A stretch of DNA of 64,000 nucleotides, from contig JAPZUC010000001.1 in the NCBI GenBank assembly GCA_027533455.1, forward strand, positions 186,001 through 250,000, read 5' to 3'. Positions within the stretch are counted from its first letter, which is position 1. The number at the start of each line of letters is the position of its first letter. Under the pieces are notes generated by a model. It was not told where the DNA came from and did no database searches. It was given only the letters and a program-made list of their open reading frames with translations. Both the position numbers and the translations under genes were made by a program. Below are positions 45,011 to 54,141 of this stretch, piece after piece. The stretch comes from Porphyrobacter sp. (lineage in GTDB: Bacteria > Pseudomonadota > Alphaproteobacteria > Sphingomonadales > Sphingomonadaceae).

Positions 45011-45820
45011 ATGTCTGCTCTACCGCCCATTTCCCCTACCGCGCTGACCGACAAGGAGCTAGAGATCCTGCGTCTGCTCGCGGGCGGGCATACGGTGAAG
45101 TCGATTGCGGCGGGAATGGGTCGCTCCGAAGCTTCGATCAACGAGCGACTGCGTGAGGCGCGGCGCAAGACCGGGGTGGGCAGCAGCCGCGAGTTGGCGC
45201 GGTTGCTTGCGGAACAGAAAATCTGGGACAGGAAAATCGATCTATCGCCGTCCGCGCACGCCGCCGAGGCTGCGTCCGTGCCCCGCAGGAAGGGGTTCGA
45301 ACGGACGAAAGGACGGATTGCCATGGCTTTCATAATTCCCGCCGCTGCTCTCGGCCTCGCGCTCGCTGCGAGCACCGCTACCATGCCCGGGGCTGCCGAA
45401 ACCGCGCAGGCCACGCAGGCCGCACCGCTGGCCGGGCACTGGTCACTCGATGTCGCGCGGCTGCCCGAGAACGAACGCCCGCTCGCGGTGACGATCACCT
45501 TCACCCCCGAGGCAGACGGGCGGTGGCATACGCTGGTCTGGATGGAGAACCGCGACGGAGCGAGGATCAAGGCCGAATCGACCGCCGCGACCGATGGCGT
45601 CGCGGTGCCGGTCAGCGGCTCATTTGCGGAAATTCATTCGGTCGCGCTGCGCCAGCCGGAGCCGGATACGCTGGTGATGACGCTGGCGAAGGAAGGCCAG
45701 CGCGTCTCGACCCGGGTCTACACCGTGGCGAAGAACGGCAAGAGCATGACCGAGACGATCATCTGGGCAAACGGCGAAATGCCTGAACCCAAATCCGTCG
45801 TCTTCAACCGCGTCGGCTGA
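45011..45820 (+). CDS. LuxR-type HTH protein with a membrane segment and an extracytoplasmic domain
   Basis: 269 aa. Residues about 12-68 form a LuxR/GerE helix-turn-helix: LTDKELEILRLLAGGHTVKS, IAAGMGRSEASINERLREAR, with the conserved Glu and Leu. A linker (70-103) leads to one hydrophobic segment at 104-124 (AMAFIIPAAALGLALAA). Residues 135-269 are a beta-rich domain (HWSLDVARLPENERPLAVTI; TLVWMENRDGARIKAESTAA) of unknown family that would lie in the periplasm. The architecture recalls ToxR/CadC but with a LuxR-type HTH. No receiver domain. It has its own terminator. Confidence 0.78.
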   Translation: MSALPPISPTALTDKELEILRLLAGGHTVKSIAAGMGRSEASINERLREARRKTGVGSSRELARLLAEQKIWDRKIDLSPSAHAAEAASVPRRKGFERTKGRIAMAFIIPAAALGLALAASTATMPGAAETAQATQAAPLAGHWSLDVARLPENERPLAVTITFTPEADGRWHTLVWMENRDGARIKAESTAATDGVAVPVSGSFAEIHSVALRQPEPDTLVMTLAKEGQRVSTRVYTVAKNGKSMTETIIWANGEMPEPKSVVFNRVG

Positions 45821-45826
45821 AAAGCA

Positions 45827-45854
45827 GAACGCCCGGGGTGAGCCCCGGGCGTTC
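45827..45854 (+). terminator. Hairpin after the HTH membrane protein gene
   Basis: GAACGCCCGGGG (45827-45838), loop TGAG, CCCCGGGCGTTC (45843-45854), a perfect 12-bp stem 6 nt after the stop codon. No T run follows (AAATGTC), so it may also stabilise 3' ends. Confidence 0.65.
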
Positions 45855-45876
45855 AAATGTCTTGTAGAAGTAAACC

Positions 45877-45976
45877 GGCCCAAAGGGCCGCAAGGCCGAC
45901 CGGCCGCCCGCAGGCGCTCGATCCTGCAAGGATCGAAACGCGCCGAGGACGAGGGCGCGGAGGCGCCCTCGCAACC
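45877..45976. repeat. Convergent-junction element, copy 2
   Basis: GGCCC-AAAG-GGCCGC, AAGGCCGACCGGCC, GCCCGCAGGCGC, hairpin TCGATCCTGCAAGGATCGA, then AACGCGCCGAGGACGAGGGC and a final hairpin GAGGGCGC-GGAG-GCGCCCTC (45951-45970). Aligns with copies at 17418 and 49872. Lies between the convergent HTH membrane gene and ctrA and touches the ctrA stop. Confidence 0.62.
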
Positions 45977-45978
45977 CG

Positions 45979-46674
45979 TTACGCCGCTTCGACCGCCGTC
46001 TCGTCATCGCGCAGCACGTAGCCGCGGCCCCAGACGGTCTCGATGTAATTGTCTCCACCGCAAGCCAGCGACAGCTTCTTGCGCAGCTTGCAGATGAAGA
46101 CGTCGATGATCTTGAGTTCAGGCTCGTCCATCCCGCCATAGAGGTGGTTGAGGAACATTTCCTTGGTCAGCGTCGTGCCCTTGCGCAAGCTGAGCAGCTC
46201 CAGCATCGCATATTCCTTGCCGGTAAGGTGCACGCGGGCACCATCGACCTCGACCGTCTTGGCGTCGAGGTTCACGGCGAGCTTGCCGGTGCGGATGACC
46301 GACTGCGAGTGGCCCTTCGAACGGCGCACCACGGCATAGATGCGGGCGACCAGTTCTTCGCGGTGGAACGGCTTGGTCACGTAATCGTCAGCCCCGAAGC
46401 CGAAGCTGCGGATTTTCGAATCCATTTCCGAGATACCCGACAGGATAAGCACCGGCGTCTGCACCTTGGCGACACGCAGCTTCTTGAGCACGTCATAGCC
46501 GTGCATGTCGGGCAGATTCAGGTCGAGCAGGATGATGTCGTAATCATACAGCTTGCCCAGATCCAAACCCTCTTCGCCGAGGTCGGTCGAATAGACATTG
46601 AAGCCTTCGGTGGTGAGCATCAGCTCGATCGCCTTGGCGGTGGTCGGTTCGTCTTCGATCAGCAGAACGCGCAT
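45979..46674 (-). CDS. ctrA: Cell-cycle master regulator CtrA
   Basis: 231 aa OmpR-type response regulator. Receiver 1-120 with acidic pocket IEDEPTTA, phosphoacceptor Asp51 in [20 protein letters not shown], Lys in [11 protein letters not shown]. Winged-helix DNA-binding domain with [35 protein letters not shown] and [10 protein letters not shown], nearly the canonical CtrA sequence. It controls motility, division and, in many alphaproteobacteria, GTA genes. It ends in Ala-Ala, as does Caulobacter CtrA, where this end is needed for ClpXP turnover. Confidence 0.97.
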   Translation of the reverse strand: MRVLLIEDEPTTAKAIELMLTTEGFNVYSTDLGEEGLDLGKLYDYDIILLDLNLPDMHGYDVLKKLRVAKVQTPVLILSGISEMDSKIRSFGFGADDYVTKPFHREELVARIYAVVRRSKGHSQSVIRTGKLAVNLDAKTVEVDGARVHLTGKEYAMLELLSLRKGTTLTKEMFLNHLYGGMDEPELKIIDVFICKLRKKLSLACGGDNYIETVWGRGYVLRDDETAVEAA

Positions 46675-46729
46675 TGCAGTCCCCTATCTTGCCCCTTGGT
46701 AACCCCCGCTTAGGAGAGGTTGCCGTCTG

Positions 46730-46784
46730 TTAACCACGCCACTTCTCACCAAAAAAGGTTAATAAGAAGTTTAGGTCGTTAACT
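46730..46784 (-). promoter_or_regulatory. CtrA-like boxes upstream of ctrA
   Basis: TTAA-N7-TTTA at 46759-46773 (one mismatch to TTAA-N7-TTAA), and half-sites GTTAAC at 46778-46783 and GTTAACC at 46729-46735, 55-110 nt before the ctrA start. Autoregulation of ctrA through such boxes is established in Caulobacter. Confidence 0.5.
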
Positions 46785-46877
46785 TTTTGCAGTGAGTCTT
46801 TCGAGTCACACCTCGGGGAGGCGGAAAGTTCGCGCAGGATAAGTGTTTACGAGCGTCCAGGCATTTGCGGGAAAATG

Positions 46878-48380
46878 CTAGGACGCGCGGGCGAGCTTCT
46901 TGGCGCGTCGCCGTTCTGCGCTTGATCCCAGCCCGATCGCCTCGCGATATTTCGCCACGGTGCGCCGGGCGAGGTCGAAGCCTTCTTGCTGGAGCATCTC
47001 GGCCAATTGCTGGTCGGAGAGGATATTCTTCGCGGTTTCGGCATCGATCAGCGCCTTGATCCGCGCCTTGATCGCTGCGCTGGAGGCGCCCTCGCCATCG
47101 GCTGACGCGACGCCGCTGGTGAAGAAGTACTTCAGTTCGAAGGTCCCGCGCGCGCAGGCGAGATATTTGTTGCTGGTCACACGGCTGACCGTGCTTTCGT
47201 GCATCTCGATCTGCTCGGCCACTTCACGCAAGGTCAGCGGCCGCAGTTCCGCCACGCCCCTGCGGAAGAAGCCGTCCTGCTGCTTCACGATTTCGGCGGC
47301 GGCTTTCAGGATGGTCTTCTGCCGCTGGTCGAGCGCACGGATCAGCCAGTGCGCATCGGCCAGCTTTTCCTTGAGCCAACCTTTCGATTCGCGGCTGGTC
47401 GCCCCGGCATTGAGCTCCACGAAATAGCCGCGGTTGACGATCAGCTTGGGCAGGGTGTCCTCGTTAAGCGCAATGTCCCAGCCGCCCGCCGCGTTGCCGG
47501 TGACGAGGATGTCGGGCACCACCGTGCTGCTTTCGGCAGGCGTAAAGGCAAGGCCCGGGCGCGGGTTGTAGCTGCGCAACTCGCGCAGCATGTCGGCGAA
47601 ATCCTCGTCGTCCACGCGGCACAACCGTTTCAACCGCTCCACCTCGCCCCGGGCGACGAGATCGAGATTGTCGATCAGCGCTTTCATGCAAGGGTCGTAG
47701 CGGTCAGCCTCGCGCGCCTGGATAGCGATGCATTCGGCCAGATCGCGCGCGCCCACGCCCGAGGGATCGAGCGATTGCACCAGCCGCAAGCCCGCCTTGG
47801 CATCGAAGATAACGACCCCGAGGTCGTCGGCCACCTCGTCGATCGTTGCCGTGAGGTATCCCGCTTCGTCGAGCAGACCGATGATGTGGCGCGCGATGAA
47901 GGCGGTCTGCGGATCGCTGGTGAGCGCGCCGACCTGGCTTTCGAGATGTTCGGCCAGCGTGACTTCGGCAGCGCGCAGCTGCTCCCAGTCGGGCATCTCG
48001 TCGAAATCGCCGCCGCCCGAGCCTGCTGCAGCGCCCCATTCGGCATCGCGCATCGAAGGGGCCGCCCCGTCGCCGGTGTCCCAATCGCGGTCGACCGACG
48101 ACAGGTCGAGCGGCGCATCGCCCTCTCCCCCGCCCGCCAGCATCAGCTGGTCGGCGGTCGCATCCTCGCCCGCAGGTGCAGCAATCTCGATCCGCTCGGG
48201 TTCCGCGCCGCTATCTGCCGGCCCGCCGGTGTCGAGCAGCGGGTTGGCCTCCAGCGCCTCGGCGATGAACGTCTCGATTTCGAGGTTGGAGGCCGCCAGC
48301 AGCTTGATCGCCTGCTGCAGTTGCGGCGTCATCACCAGCGATTGCGACTGCCTCAGATCAAGGCGGGGCCCAAGCGCCAT
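46878..48380 (-). CDS. rpoN: RNA polymerase sigma-54 factor
   Basis: 500 aa. Region I at the N-terminus (LRQSQSLVMTPQLQQAIKLL, Gln-rich, contacts activator), acidic region II about 50-140, region III core-binding part, the HTH with LREVAEQIEMHESTVSRVTS (near 388), and the RpoN box ARRTVAKYRE near the C-terminus that binds the -24 element. The final part is basic (RRRAKKLARAS). A target, the glnK promoter, is in this window. It directly follows lptB with a 2-nt gap, the order known in many proteobacteria. Confidence 0.96.
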   Translation of the reverse strand: MALGPRLDLRQSQSLVMTPQLQQAIKLLAASNLEIETFIAEALEANPLLDTGGPADSGAEPERIEIAAPAGEDATADQLMLAGGGEGDAPLDLSSVDRDWDTGDGAAPSMRDAEWGAAAGSGGGDFDEMPDWEQLRAAEVTLAEHLESQVGALTSDPQTAFIARHIIGLLDEAGYLTATIDEVADDLGVVIFDAKAGLRLVQSLDPSGVGARDLAECIAIQAREADRYDPCMKALIDNLDLVARGEVERLKRLCRVDDEDFADMLRELRSYNPRPGLAFTPAESSTVVPDILVTGNAAGGWDIALNEDTLPKLIVNRGYFVELNAGATSRESKGWLKEKLADAHWLIRALDQRQKTILKAAAEIVKQQDGFFRRGVAELRPLTLREVAEQIEMHESTVSRVTSNKYLACARGTFELKYFFTSGVASADGEGASSAAIKARIKALIDAETAKNILSDQQLAEMLQQEGFDLARRTVAKYREAIGLGSSAERRRAKKLARAS

Positions 48381-48382
48381 TG

Positions 48383-49162
48383 CTAGAGCGTGAAGCTCTC
48401 GCCGAGATAGAGCCGCCGCACGTTCTCGTCGGCGACCAGTTCCTGCGGGGAGCCGGCGAACAGCACCTGTCCGCCATAAATGATGCAGGCGCGGTCAACG
48501 ATATCAAGCGTCTCGCGCACATTGTGATCGGTGATAAGCACCCCGATGCCGCGCGACTTGAGATCGCGCACCAACTCGCGGATATCGCTGATCGAGAGCG
48601 GGTCGATGCCCGCGAAAGGCTCGTCGAGCAGCATGATCGAGGGCTTGGCCGCCAGTGCGCGCGCGATTTCGCAGCGCCGCCGCTCGCCCCCGGAGAGCGC
48701 CATCGCAGGGCTTTCGCGCAGGCGGGTAAGGCCGAATTCCTCGAGCAGCCGTTCAAGTTCGCTGGCACGGGTCGCCTTGTCGGGCTCGACCAGTTCGAGC
48801 ACGCATGCGATGTTCTGTTCCACCGTCATGCCGCGGAAAATGCTGGTTTCCTGCGGCAGGTAGCCGAGGCCGAGGATCGCGCGGCGATACATCGGCAGCT
48901 TGGTCACATCCTCGCCATCCATCAGGATCCGGCCCGAATCCGGCTTCACCAGCCCCATGATCGAATAGAAGCAGGTGGTCTTACCCGCCCCGTTCGGCCC
49001 GAGCAGGCCAAGCACCTCGCCCTTGGCGACGCTCAGCGAGATATCGGTCAGCACCGCGCGCTTGTCGTAGCTCTTGGCGATCGAAATCACCTCGAGCCCG
49101 CTGCCGAGCGGCTGGATCGGGGCGGCCTCGCCCGAGGGGTCCGAGAGGGTGGCGGTGTTCAT
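48383..49162 (-). CDS. lptB: Lipopolysaccharide-transport ATPase LptB
   Basis: 259 aa ABC ATPase. Walker A GLLGPNGAGKTTCFYSI, Q-loop YLPQETSIFRGMTVEQNI, signature LSGGERRRCEIARAL, Walker B IMLLDEPFAGIDP, switch His in ITDHNVRETLD. The SIFRGMT and DHNVRETL stretches identify LptB. With sphingolipid synthesis genes in the same genome, this transporter may handle the outer-membrane glycolipid that takes the place of LPS; that is inference. An N-terminal extension of about 20 residues precedes the usual start. Confidence 0.94.
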   Translation of the reverse strand: MNTATLSDPSGEAAPIQPLGSGLEVISIAKSYDKRAVLTDISLSVAKGEVLGLLGPNGAGKTTCFYSIMGLVKPDSGRILMDGEDVTKLPMYRRAILGLGYLPQETSIFRGMTVEQNIACVLELVEPDKATRASELERLLEEFGLTRLRESPAMALSGGERRRCEIARALAAKPSIMLLDEPFAGIDPLSISDIRELVRDLKSRGIGVLITDHNVRETLDIVDRACIIYGGQVLFAGSPQELVADENVRRLYLGESFTL

Positions 49163-49349
49163 AGCGCTTGAGTCTTTAGCACCATGCGAGCGGCAGGAAA
49201 GTGGCGACGCGCGTTTGGCAGGATTTTTGCTTAATGGTGCGGCATCAAGGCGGCGGCACGAAAGCGCGCGGGAAAGCGCGGGCGATTAGAGCAGCTTGCA
49301 TAGCGACTCTTGCGCGCCAAGCAACATTGTGGCGCAAACGCGCGCCTTA

Positions 49350-49378
49350 TTGCAACTCTACTGCGGCTTTGCGATACT
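49350..49378 (+). promoter_or_regulatory. Probable promoter of the gene at 49413
   Basis: TTGCAA (49350-49355), 17-nt spacer, GATACT (49373-49378); about 25 nt before the start codon after a likely start of transcription near 49386. The rest of the gap 49163-49349 shows nothing I can name. Confidence 0.5.
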
Positions 49379-49412
49379 GTGACTTCACACAGACCGTTGG
49401 GGAGCGGCACGT

Positions 49413-49790
49413 ATGGTCAATTCAGATAAGCACGCTGCGGAGCGGGTGCTGCCTGCAAAACCCGCCCGCGACTGGCGCAAGGCGATGAGCGATCATGTCG
49501 CCTATGGCCTGCTGGCCTACACGGGGTTGCAGATCTTCGTGACCGTCAAGGCGTTGGCAGAGGGGTCTTCGACCATGCTGCCCTATCTGGCGCTGGTCGT
49601 CCTGGTCGCAGGGATCATTCCGGTGTGCCGCTGGTTCGAGAAACGGTGGGCGGTGCTGTCCGACGCTGAAGCGGCCGACCCCGGCTACGCGGGCGCTTTC
49701 CGCCGCGACGCGGTGACACTCTGGGCTGTGGCGATCGGCCTGCCGTTCGCGCTCACGCTGATCTTCAAGATGGTACTGAGCTTTTTCTGA
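49413..49790 (+). CDS. Hypothetical membrane protein
   Basis: 125 aa. A soluble N-terminus (about 1-27), three membrane helices (about 30-48, 54-72, 102-123) with VCRWFEKRWAVLSDAE between the second and third. Family not recognised; size and composition are typical of conserved small inner-membrane proteins of sphingomonads. Followed by a hairpin 5 nt after the stop. Confidence 0.65.
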   Translation: MVNSDKHAAERVLPAKPARDWRKAMSDHVAYGLLAYTGLQIFVTVKALAEGSSTMLPYLALVVLVAGIIPVCRWFEKRWAVLSDAEAADPGYAGAFRRDAVTLWAVAIGLPFALTLIFKMVLSFF

Positions 49791-49794
49791 GTTC

Positions 49795-49814
49795 CGCACG
49801 CCATCCGGCGTGCG
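49795..49814 (+). terminator. Hairpin after the membrane protein gene
   Basis: CGCACGCC (49795-49802), loop ATCC, GGCGTGCG (49807-49814). Strong 8-bp stem; followed by AAATCC with no T run. Confidence 0.5.
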
Positions 49815-49871
49815 AAATCCTCGCTAACGCGGCCGATGCCTGCACTTTGCAGCTTCATTAGCCCTGAATTC

Positions 49872-49948
49872 GGCCCGCTAGGCCGCGAGCGCACAGCACG
49901 AGCCGCAGGTGCCCCGTGGCGGCAGCCACGGGGACGGCACCGAGGGCA
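49872..49948. repeat. Convergent-junction element, copy 3
   Basis: GGCCC-GCTA-GGCCGC, GAGCGCACAGCACGA, GCCGCAGGTG, hairpin CCCCGTGGC-GGCA-GCCACGGGG, then ACGGCACCGAGGGC. Aligns with copies at 17418 and 45877. Next to it (49949-49966) is the palindrome AACCCGCC-GG-GGCGGGTT just after the ppa stop, a likely ppa terminator. Confidence 0.62.
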
Positions 49949-49967
49949 AACCCGCCGGGGCGGGTTG

Positions 49968-50498
49968 CTACTTGGAAGCGTAACGCTCGATCGCCTCGAT
50001 AGTGATCTGCCGCGCTTCGGCAGCGTCGCCCCACTTGCCCACGCGCACCCACTTCTCGGCTTCGAGATCCTTGTAGTGCGTGAAGAAGTGCTCGATCTGC
50101 TGGAAGATGATGTTCGGAAGGTCGCTCGTCTCGACCACGTCGGCATAATACGGGAATGTCTCGTTCACTGGCACGCAGATCAGCTTCTCGTCGCCGCCCT
50201 GCTCGTCTTCGAGATTCAGCACGCCGATCGGGCGGGCACGCACCACGCAGCCCGGGATGAAGGGCGAGCGCGAGATCACCAGCGCGTCGAGCGGGTCGCC
50301 ATCAGGCGAAAGCGTGTGCGGCACGAAACCGTAGTTCGCAGGATAGCGCATCGGTGTGTGCAGGATGCGGTCGACGAACAGCGCGCCGCTTTCCTTGTCG
50401 AACTCGTACTTCACCGGCTCGCCGCCGGCCGGCACTTCGATGATCACGTTGAGATCGTCGGGCGGGTTCACGCCGGTGGGGATCTTGTCGATGCGCAT
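49968..50498 (-). CDS. ppa: Inorganic pyrophosphatase
   Basis: 176 aa family I enzyme. KYEFDKESGALFVDR, MRYPANYGFVPHTLSPDGDP (signature with DGDPLDALV Asp residues), and HYKDLEAEKWVRVGKW. Hydrolyses pyrophosphate to drive biosynthetic reactions. Divergent from hisS with a 100-nt gap. Confidence 0.96.
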   Translation of the reverse strand: MRIDKIPTGVNPPDDLNVIIEVPAGGEPVKYEFDKESGALFVDRILHTPMRYPANYGFVPHTLSPDGDPLDALVISRSPFIPGCVVRARPIGVLNLEDEQGGDEKLICVPVNETFPYYADVVETSDLPNIIFQQIEHFFTHYKDLEAEKWVRVGKWGDAAEARQITIEAIERYASK

Positions 50499-50599
50499 GG
50501 TTGTTCTCTTTTATGCTCGGTGTGAGAGGTAACGCGCGGGCCCTTAATCGGTGCCGCAGGATTGCGAAAGAGCCTAGGTAAGCCTAATCGCGCAACCCT

Positions 50600-51859
50600 A
50601 TGAGCAAGAAGACCCCCCAGGCCATCAGAGGCACCCAGGACATCTTCGGCGCGGAGGCCGAGGCCTTCGCTTTCGTGGTCGAGACCTTCGAGCGCGTCCG
50701 CCGCCTGTACCGCTTCCGCCGCGTGGAAATGCCGGTGTTCGAGAAGACCGAGGTCTTCGCCCGCTCCTTGGGCGAGACAACCGATGTGGTGTCGAAGGAG
50801 ATGTATTCCTTCGATGATCGCGGCGGGGAGAGCCTGACCCTGCGCCCCGAATTCACCGCCGGTATCGCGCGCGCCTTCCTGACCAACGGCTGGCAGCAAT
50901 ATGCGCCGCTGAAGGTCGCCACGCATGGCCCGCTGTTCCGCTACGAACGCCCGCAGAAGGGCCGCTACCGCCAGTTCCACCAGATCGACGCCGAGGTGAT
51001 CGGCGCGGCCGAACCGCAGGCCGATGTCGAGCTGCTGGCGATGGCGGACCAGCTGCTGAAGGAGCTGGGGATTGAGGATGTGACGCTGCACCTCAACACT
51101 TTGGGCGACGGGGCCAGCCGCGAGGCGTGGCGGGCAGCGCTGATCGAATACTTCCGGGCGGTGAAGGATCAGCTTTCCGAAGAATCGCAGGAGCGGCTGG
51201 AGAAGAACCCGCTGCGGGTTCTTGATTCGAAAGACCCGAGGGACAAGCCGTTCCTCGCCGGCGCGCCCAAGATCGACGCCTTCCTGTCGGAAGAGGCGAG
51301 CGCCTTCTTCGCCGCCGTCACCAGCGGGCTGGATGCGGCTGGCGTGAAGTGGGTGCGGGCGGAGAGCCTAGTGCGCGGGCTGGATTACTACCGCCACACG
51401 GCGTTCGAATTCATACCCGACGGGGGGAGTGCTTCGGCAGCGGCCTTGGGGAGCCAGAGCACGGTGCTAGGCGGCGGGCGTTATGACGGGCTGATGGAAT
51501 CGCTCGGCGGCGCGCCGACGCCTGCGGTCGGCTGGGCTGCGGGGATCGAGCGGCTGGCGATGCTGGTGGGGGCGCGGGAGGAGGAGCGGTTGAAGGTCGG
51601 CATAGCTGTCGAGCACGATGATCTTGTGACCGCCGCAACTTGGGCGGCATCGGAGCTTCGCTCGCAACGCTTGTCAGTCGAGATCGTGGCTAACGGTTCG
51701 ATGAAAAAGCGCTTCGACAAGGCGGCGAAGCTCAATCCCCTTTACCTCGTTTCGCTTCACCTCGACGGCGAAGCTCCTTCCTTCACCATCAAGAACCCCG
51801 AACATTCCGACGCTTACGCGACGATCAAGGCCGTGCTGGTTAACGCCATCGCGCGTTAG
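50600..51859 (+). CDS. hisS: Histidyl-tRNA synthetase
   Basis: 419 aa class II synthetase. Motif 1 region [27 protein letters not shown], motif 2 [15 protein letters not shown] and [20 protein letters not shown], the histidine loop [16 protein letters not shown], motif 3 [16 protein letters not shown], then the anticodon-binding domain from about 325. Complete. Confidence 0.96.
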   Translation: MSKKTPQAIRGTQDIFGAEAEAFAFVVETFERVRRLYRFRRVEMPVFEKTEVFARSLGETTDVVSKEMYSFDDRGGESLTLRPEFTAGIARAFLTNGWQQYAPLKVATHGPLFRYERPQKGRYRQFHQIDAEVIGAAEPQADVELLAMADQLLKELGIEDVTLHLNTLGDGASREAWRAALIEYFRAVKDQLSEESQERLEKNPLRVLDSKDPRDKPFLAGAPKIDAFLSEEASAFFAAVTSGLDAAGVKWVRAESLVRGLDYYRHTAFEFIPDGGSASAAALGSQSTVLGGGRYDGLMESLGGAPTPAVGWAAGIERLAMLVGAREEERLKVGIAVEHDDLVTAATWAASELRSQRLSVEIVANGSMKKRFDKAAKLNPLYLVSLHLDGEAPSFTIKNPEHSDAYATIKAVLVNAIAR

Positions 51860-51877
51860 CGCCACCCTCACCCCCTT

Positions 51878-51965
51878 CGTCACCCCGGGCTTGACCCGGG
51901 GCCCCGCTTTTCTTCTCGCGGCGGGTCATTAAGTAGCGGGATCCCGGATCAAGTCCGGGAAGACG
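51878..51965. repeat. Composite palindromic intergenic repeat
   Basis: Two 31-nt arms, 51878-51908 and 51935-51965, are imperfect inverted copies of each other, and each carries its own palindrome (CCCCGGGCTTGACCCGGGG; TCCCGGATCAAGTCCGGGA). Units of this CTTGA-centred type are widespread between genes in alphaproteobacteria. It lies between hisS and prfA and ends 15 nt before the prfA start. Confidence 0.82.
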
Positions 51966-51980
51966 AGTAATCAGCAAGCC

Positions 51981-53048
51981 ATGCAAATCCCCCCCGAACG
52001 CCTTGACCAGATCGCGCACCGCTTTGCGGAGCTGGAAGCACGCATGGCTTCCGGCACGCTGGAGGGCGAGGCATTCGTCCGCGCCAGCCGCGACTATGCA
52101 GAACTCGAGCCCGTCGCCAAGATCGCTGCCGAGGTGAAGGCGGCGCGCGAGGAAATGGCGGGGCTGGCCGACATGCTCGCCGACCCCGAAATGAAGGCGA
52201 TGGCCGAGGAAGAACTCGCCCAGATAAAGGCCACCCTCCCCGATCTCGAACGCCGCCTCGCCATCGCGCTGCTGCCGCGCGACTCTGCCGACTCCAAGCC
52301 CGCGATGCTCGAAATCCGCGCCGGCACCGGGGGCGATGAAGCCGCGCTGTTCGCCGCCGATCTCTACCGGATGTATGAACGCTATGCTGCCGAACAGGGC
52401 TGGAAGGTCGAGCCGGTCAGCATCAACGCCTCGGACATCGGCGGCTTCAAGGAAGTGATCGCCAACGTCACCGGCACCGGCGTGTTCGCCAAGCTCAAGT
52501 TCGAAAGCGGCGTCCACCGCGTGCAGCGCGTGCCCGTGACCGAAAGCGGCGGGCGCATCCACACCTCGGCTGCGACTGTGGCGGTGCTGCCCGAGCCCGA
52601 CGAGGTGGATGTCTCGGTCGAGGAGAAAGACCTCAAGATCGACGTTTACCGCGCTTCGGGTGCGGGTGGTCAGCACGTCAACACCACCGATTCGGCAGTG
52701 CGCATCACGCACCTGCCCACCGGCACCGTGGTCACCTGTCAGGACGGGCGCAGCCAGCACAAGAACAAGGAAAAGGCGATGCAGGTGCTGCGCACGCGGC
52801 TCTACGACGCCCAGCGCGAAGCCACGCAGGGCGCCGAGGCCGAGGCGCGCAAGGCGATGGTCGGTTCCGGCGACCGGTCGGAGCGCATCCGCACCTACAA
52901 CTTCCCGCAAGGCCGCGTGACCGATCACCGCATCGGGCTGACGCTGCACAAGCTGGAAGAAGTTCTCGCCGGGCCAGGGCTGGGCGAATTGGTCGACGCG
53001 CTGATCGCCGAGGACGAGGGCAAGCGGCTGGCGGCGCTGGCCGAGTGA
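51981..53048 (+). CDS. prfA: Peptide chain release factor 1
   Basis: 355 aa. N-terminal helical domain with [20 protein letters not shown], the codon-recognition region with [20 protein letters not shown] (including the PVT tripeptide, equal to PXT of RF1, for UAA/UAG), and the catalytic GGQ in [20 protein letters not shown]. The Gln is methylated by PrmC, encoded 10 nt downstream. No clear Shine-Dalgarno sequence; the leader is largely a repeat element. Confidence 0.96.
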   Translation: MQIPPERLDQIAHRFAELEARMASGTLEGEAFVRASRDYAELEPVAKIAAEVKAAREEMAGLADMLADPEMKAMAEEELAQIKATLPDLERRLAIALLPRDSADSKPAMLEIRAGTGGDEAALFAADLYRMYERYAAEQGWKVEPVSINASDIGGFKEVIANVTGTGVFAKLKFESGVHRVQRVPVTESGGRIHTSAATVAVLPEPDEVDVSVEEKDLKIDVYRASGAGGQHVNTTDSAVRITHLPTGTVVTCQDGRSQHKNKEKAMQVLRTRLYDAQREATQGAEAEARKAMVGSGDRSERIRTYNFPQGRVTDHRIGLTLHKLEEVLAGPGLGELVDALIAEDEGKRLAALAE

Positions 53049-53058
53049 TGGGGGCTGA

Positions 53059-53880
53059 GTGACCGTCGGCGAAGCGATCCGCGCCGCTGCCGAGCGCCTC
53101 GCTGCCACCAGCGATACGGCGCGGCTCGATGCCGAGTTGCTGATGGCGCACGCGCTGGGGATCAGCCGCTCGGACATGCTGCTGCGAGCCATGCGCGACC
53201 CCGCGCCCGAGGGCTTCGCCGCGCTGGCCGAACGCCGCGCCGCGCACGAGCCGGTCGCCTACATCACCGGAGTACAGGAGTTCTATGGCCGTGCCTTTGC
53301 GGTTGAACCGGGCATCCTTATCCCGCGCGGCGACAGCGAAACGCTAGTCGAAGCAGCGCTCGAAGCCTGCCCCTTCCCGCGCCGGGTGCTTGATCTCGGG
53401 ATCGGATCGGGAGCCTTGCTGCTCACCATCCTTGCCGAACGGAGCGGAGCCTTCGGCGCCGGGATCGACAAGTCGGCAGTAGCGATCGACGTCGCGGGGG
53501 AGAATGCCATCGCGCTCGGGATCGAGAACGACTGGGAGCTGCATTGCCGCAGCTGGCGCGAGGAAGGCTGGGCAGACGGTCTCGGCACCTTCGACCTGAT
53601 CCTCTGCAACCCGCCCTATGTCAAGGACGACGCCCAACTCGACGCCCAGGTGCGCGATTTCGAGCCGGCCAGCGCGCTCTTCGCTGGCCCCGAGGGGCTG
53701 GACGATTACCGCATCCTCATCCCGCAACTGCGCGCGCTGATGAACCCCCAGGCGGTCGCGATTCTGGAAATCGGGGCGGATCAGGCCGAGCCGGTGGGCG
53801 CGCTCGCGGCAGCATCGGGCTTTGGCGTCGATCTGCGCCGTGACCTTGCCGGGCGGGCACGGGCGCTGATCCTGAGGTGA
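53059..53880 (+). CDS. prmC: Release factor glutamine methyltransferase PrmC
   Basis: 273 aa. N-terminal helical domain (ARLDAELLMAHALGISRSDM), YITGVQEFYGRAFAVEPGIL-IPRGDSETLVE, the SAM-binding VLDLGIGSGALLLTILAE, and catalytic NPPY in LILCNPPYVKDD. Methylates the GGQ Gln of RF1/RF2. GTG at 53059 gives the standard N-terminus. Forms an operon with prfA. Confidence 0.94.
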   Translation: MTVGEAIRAAAERLAATSDTARLDAELLMAHALGISRSDMLLRAMRDPAPEGFAALAERRAAHEPVAYITGVQEFYGRAFAVEPGILIPRGDSETLVEAALEACPFPRRVLDLGIGSGALLLTILAERSGAFGAGIDKSAVAIDVAGENAIALGIENDWELHCRSWREEGWADGLGTFDLILCNPPYVKDDAQLDAQVRDFEPASALFAGPEGLDDYRILIPQLRALMNPQAVAILEIGADQAEPVGALAAASGFGVDLRRDLAGRARALILR

Positions 53881-54141
53881 GAGAAAAGCACGGCAAAGGC
53901 TTGGCAAACCGATTTTGCATCGCTACGTCGGTATCAGGCCAGCGATCTGCGAAGGGCGCAAATCGCTGGGCCAAGCTCCAAAACTCAGCTGATACGGCCG
54001 TCAGGGCAAGCCCCCGGCAGTTCGCAGCGCGGAGCGCTCGGCATGCTTTGGCAGAGCCAAGCGTGGCGCATGGGCAAGGGGTCTGTTGACCGCGCGTAGT
54101 GTGATTTTCTCGCGCCAGGTCGCTGATAAGGAACGTCTTCC

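Noticed and set aside
45951-45970. GAGGGCGC/GCGCCCTC hairpin as a simple ctrA terminator
   Set aside because: No T run on the minus strand after it, and it is part of the larger element shared with two other loci.
49872-50052. Short open frame antisense to ppa that runs through the junction element
   Set aside because: It exists only because the repeat lacks stops; similar open frames arise from the copy at 17418.
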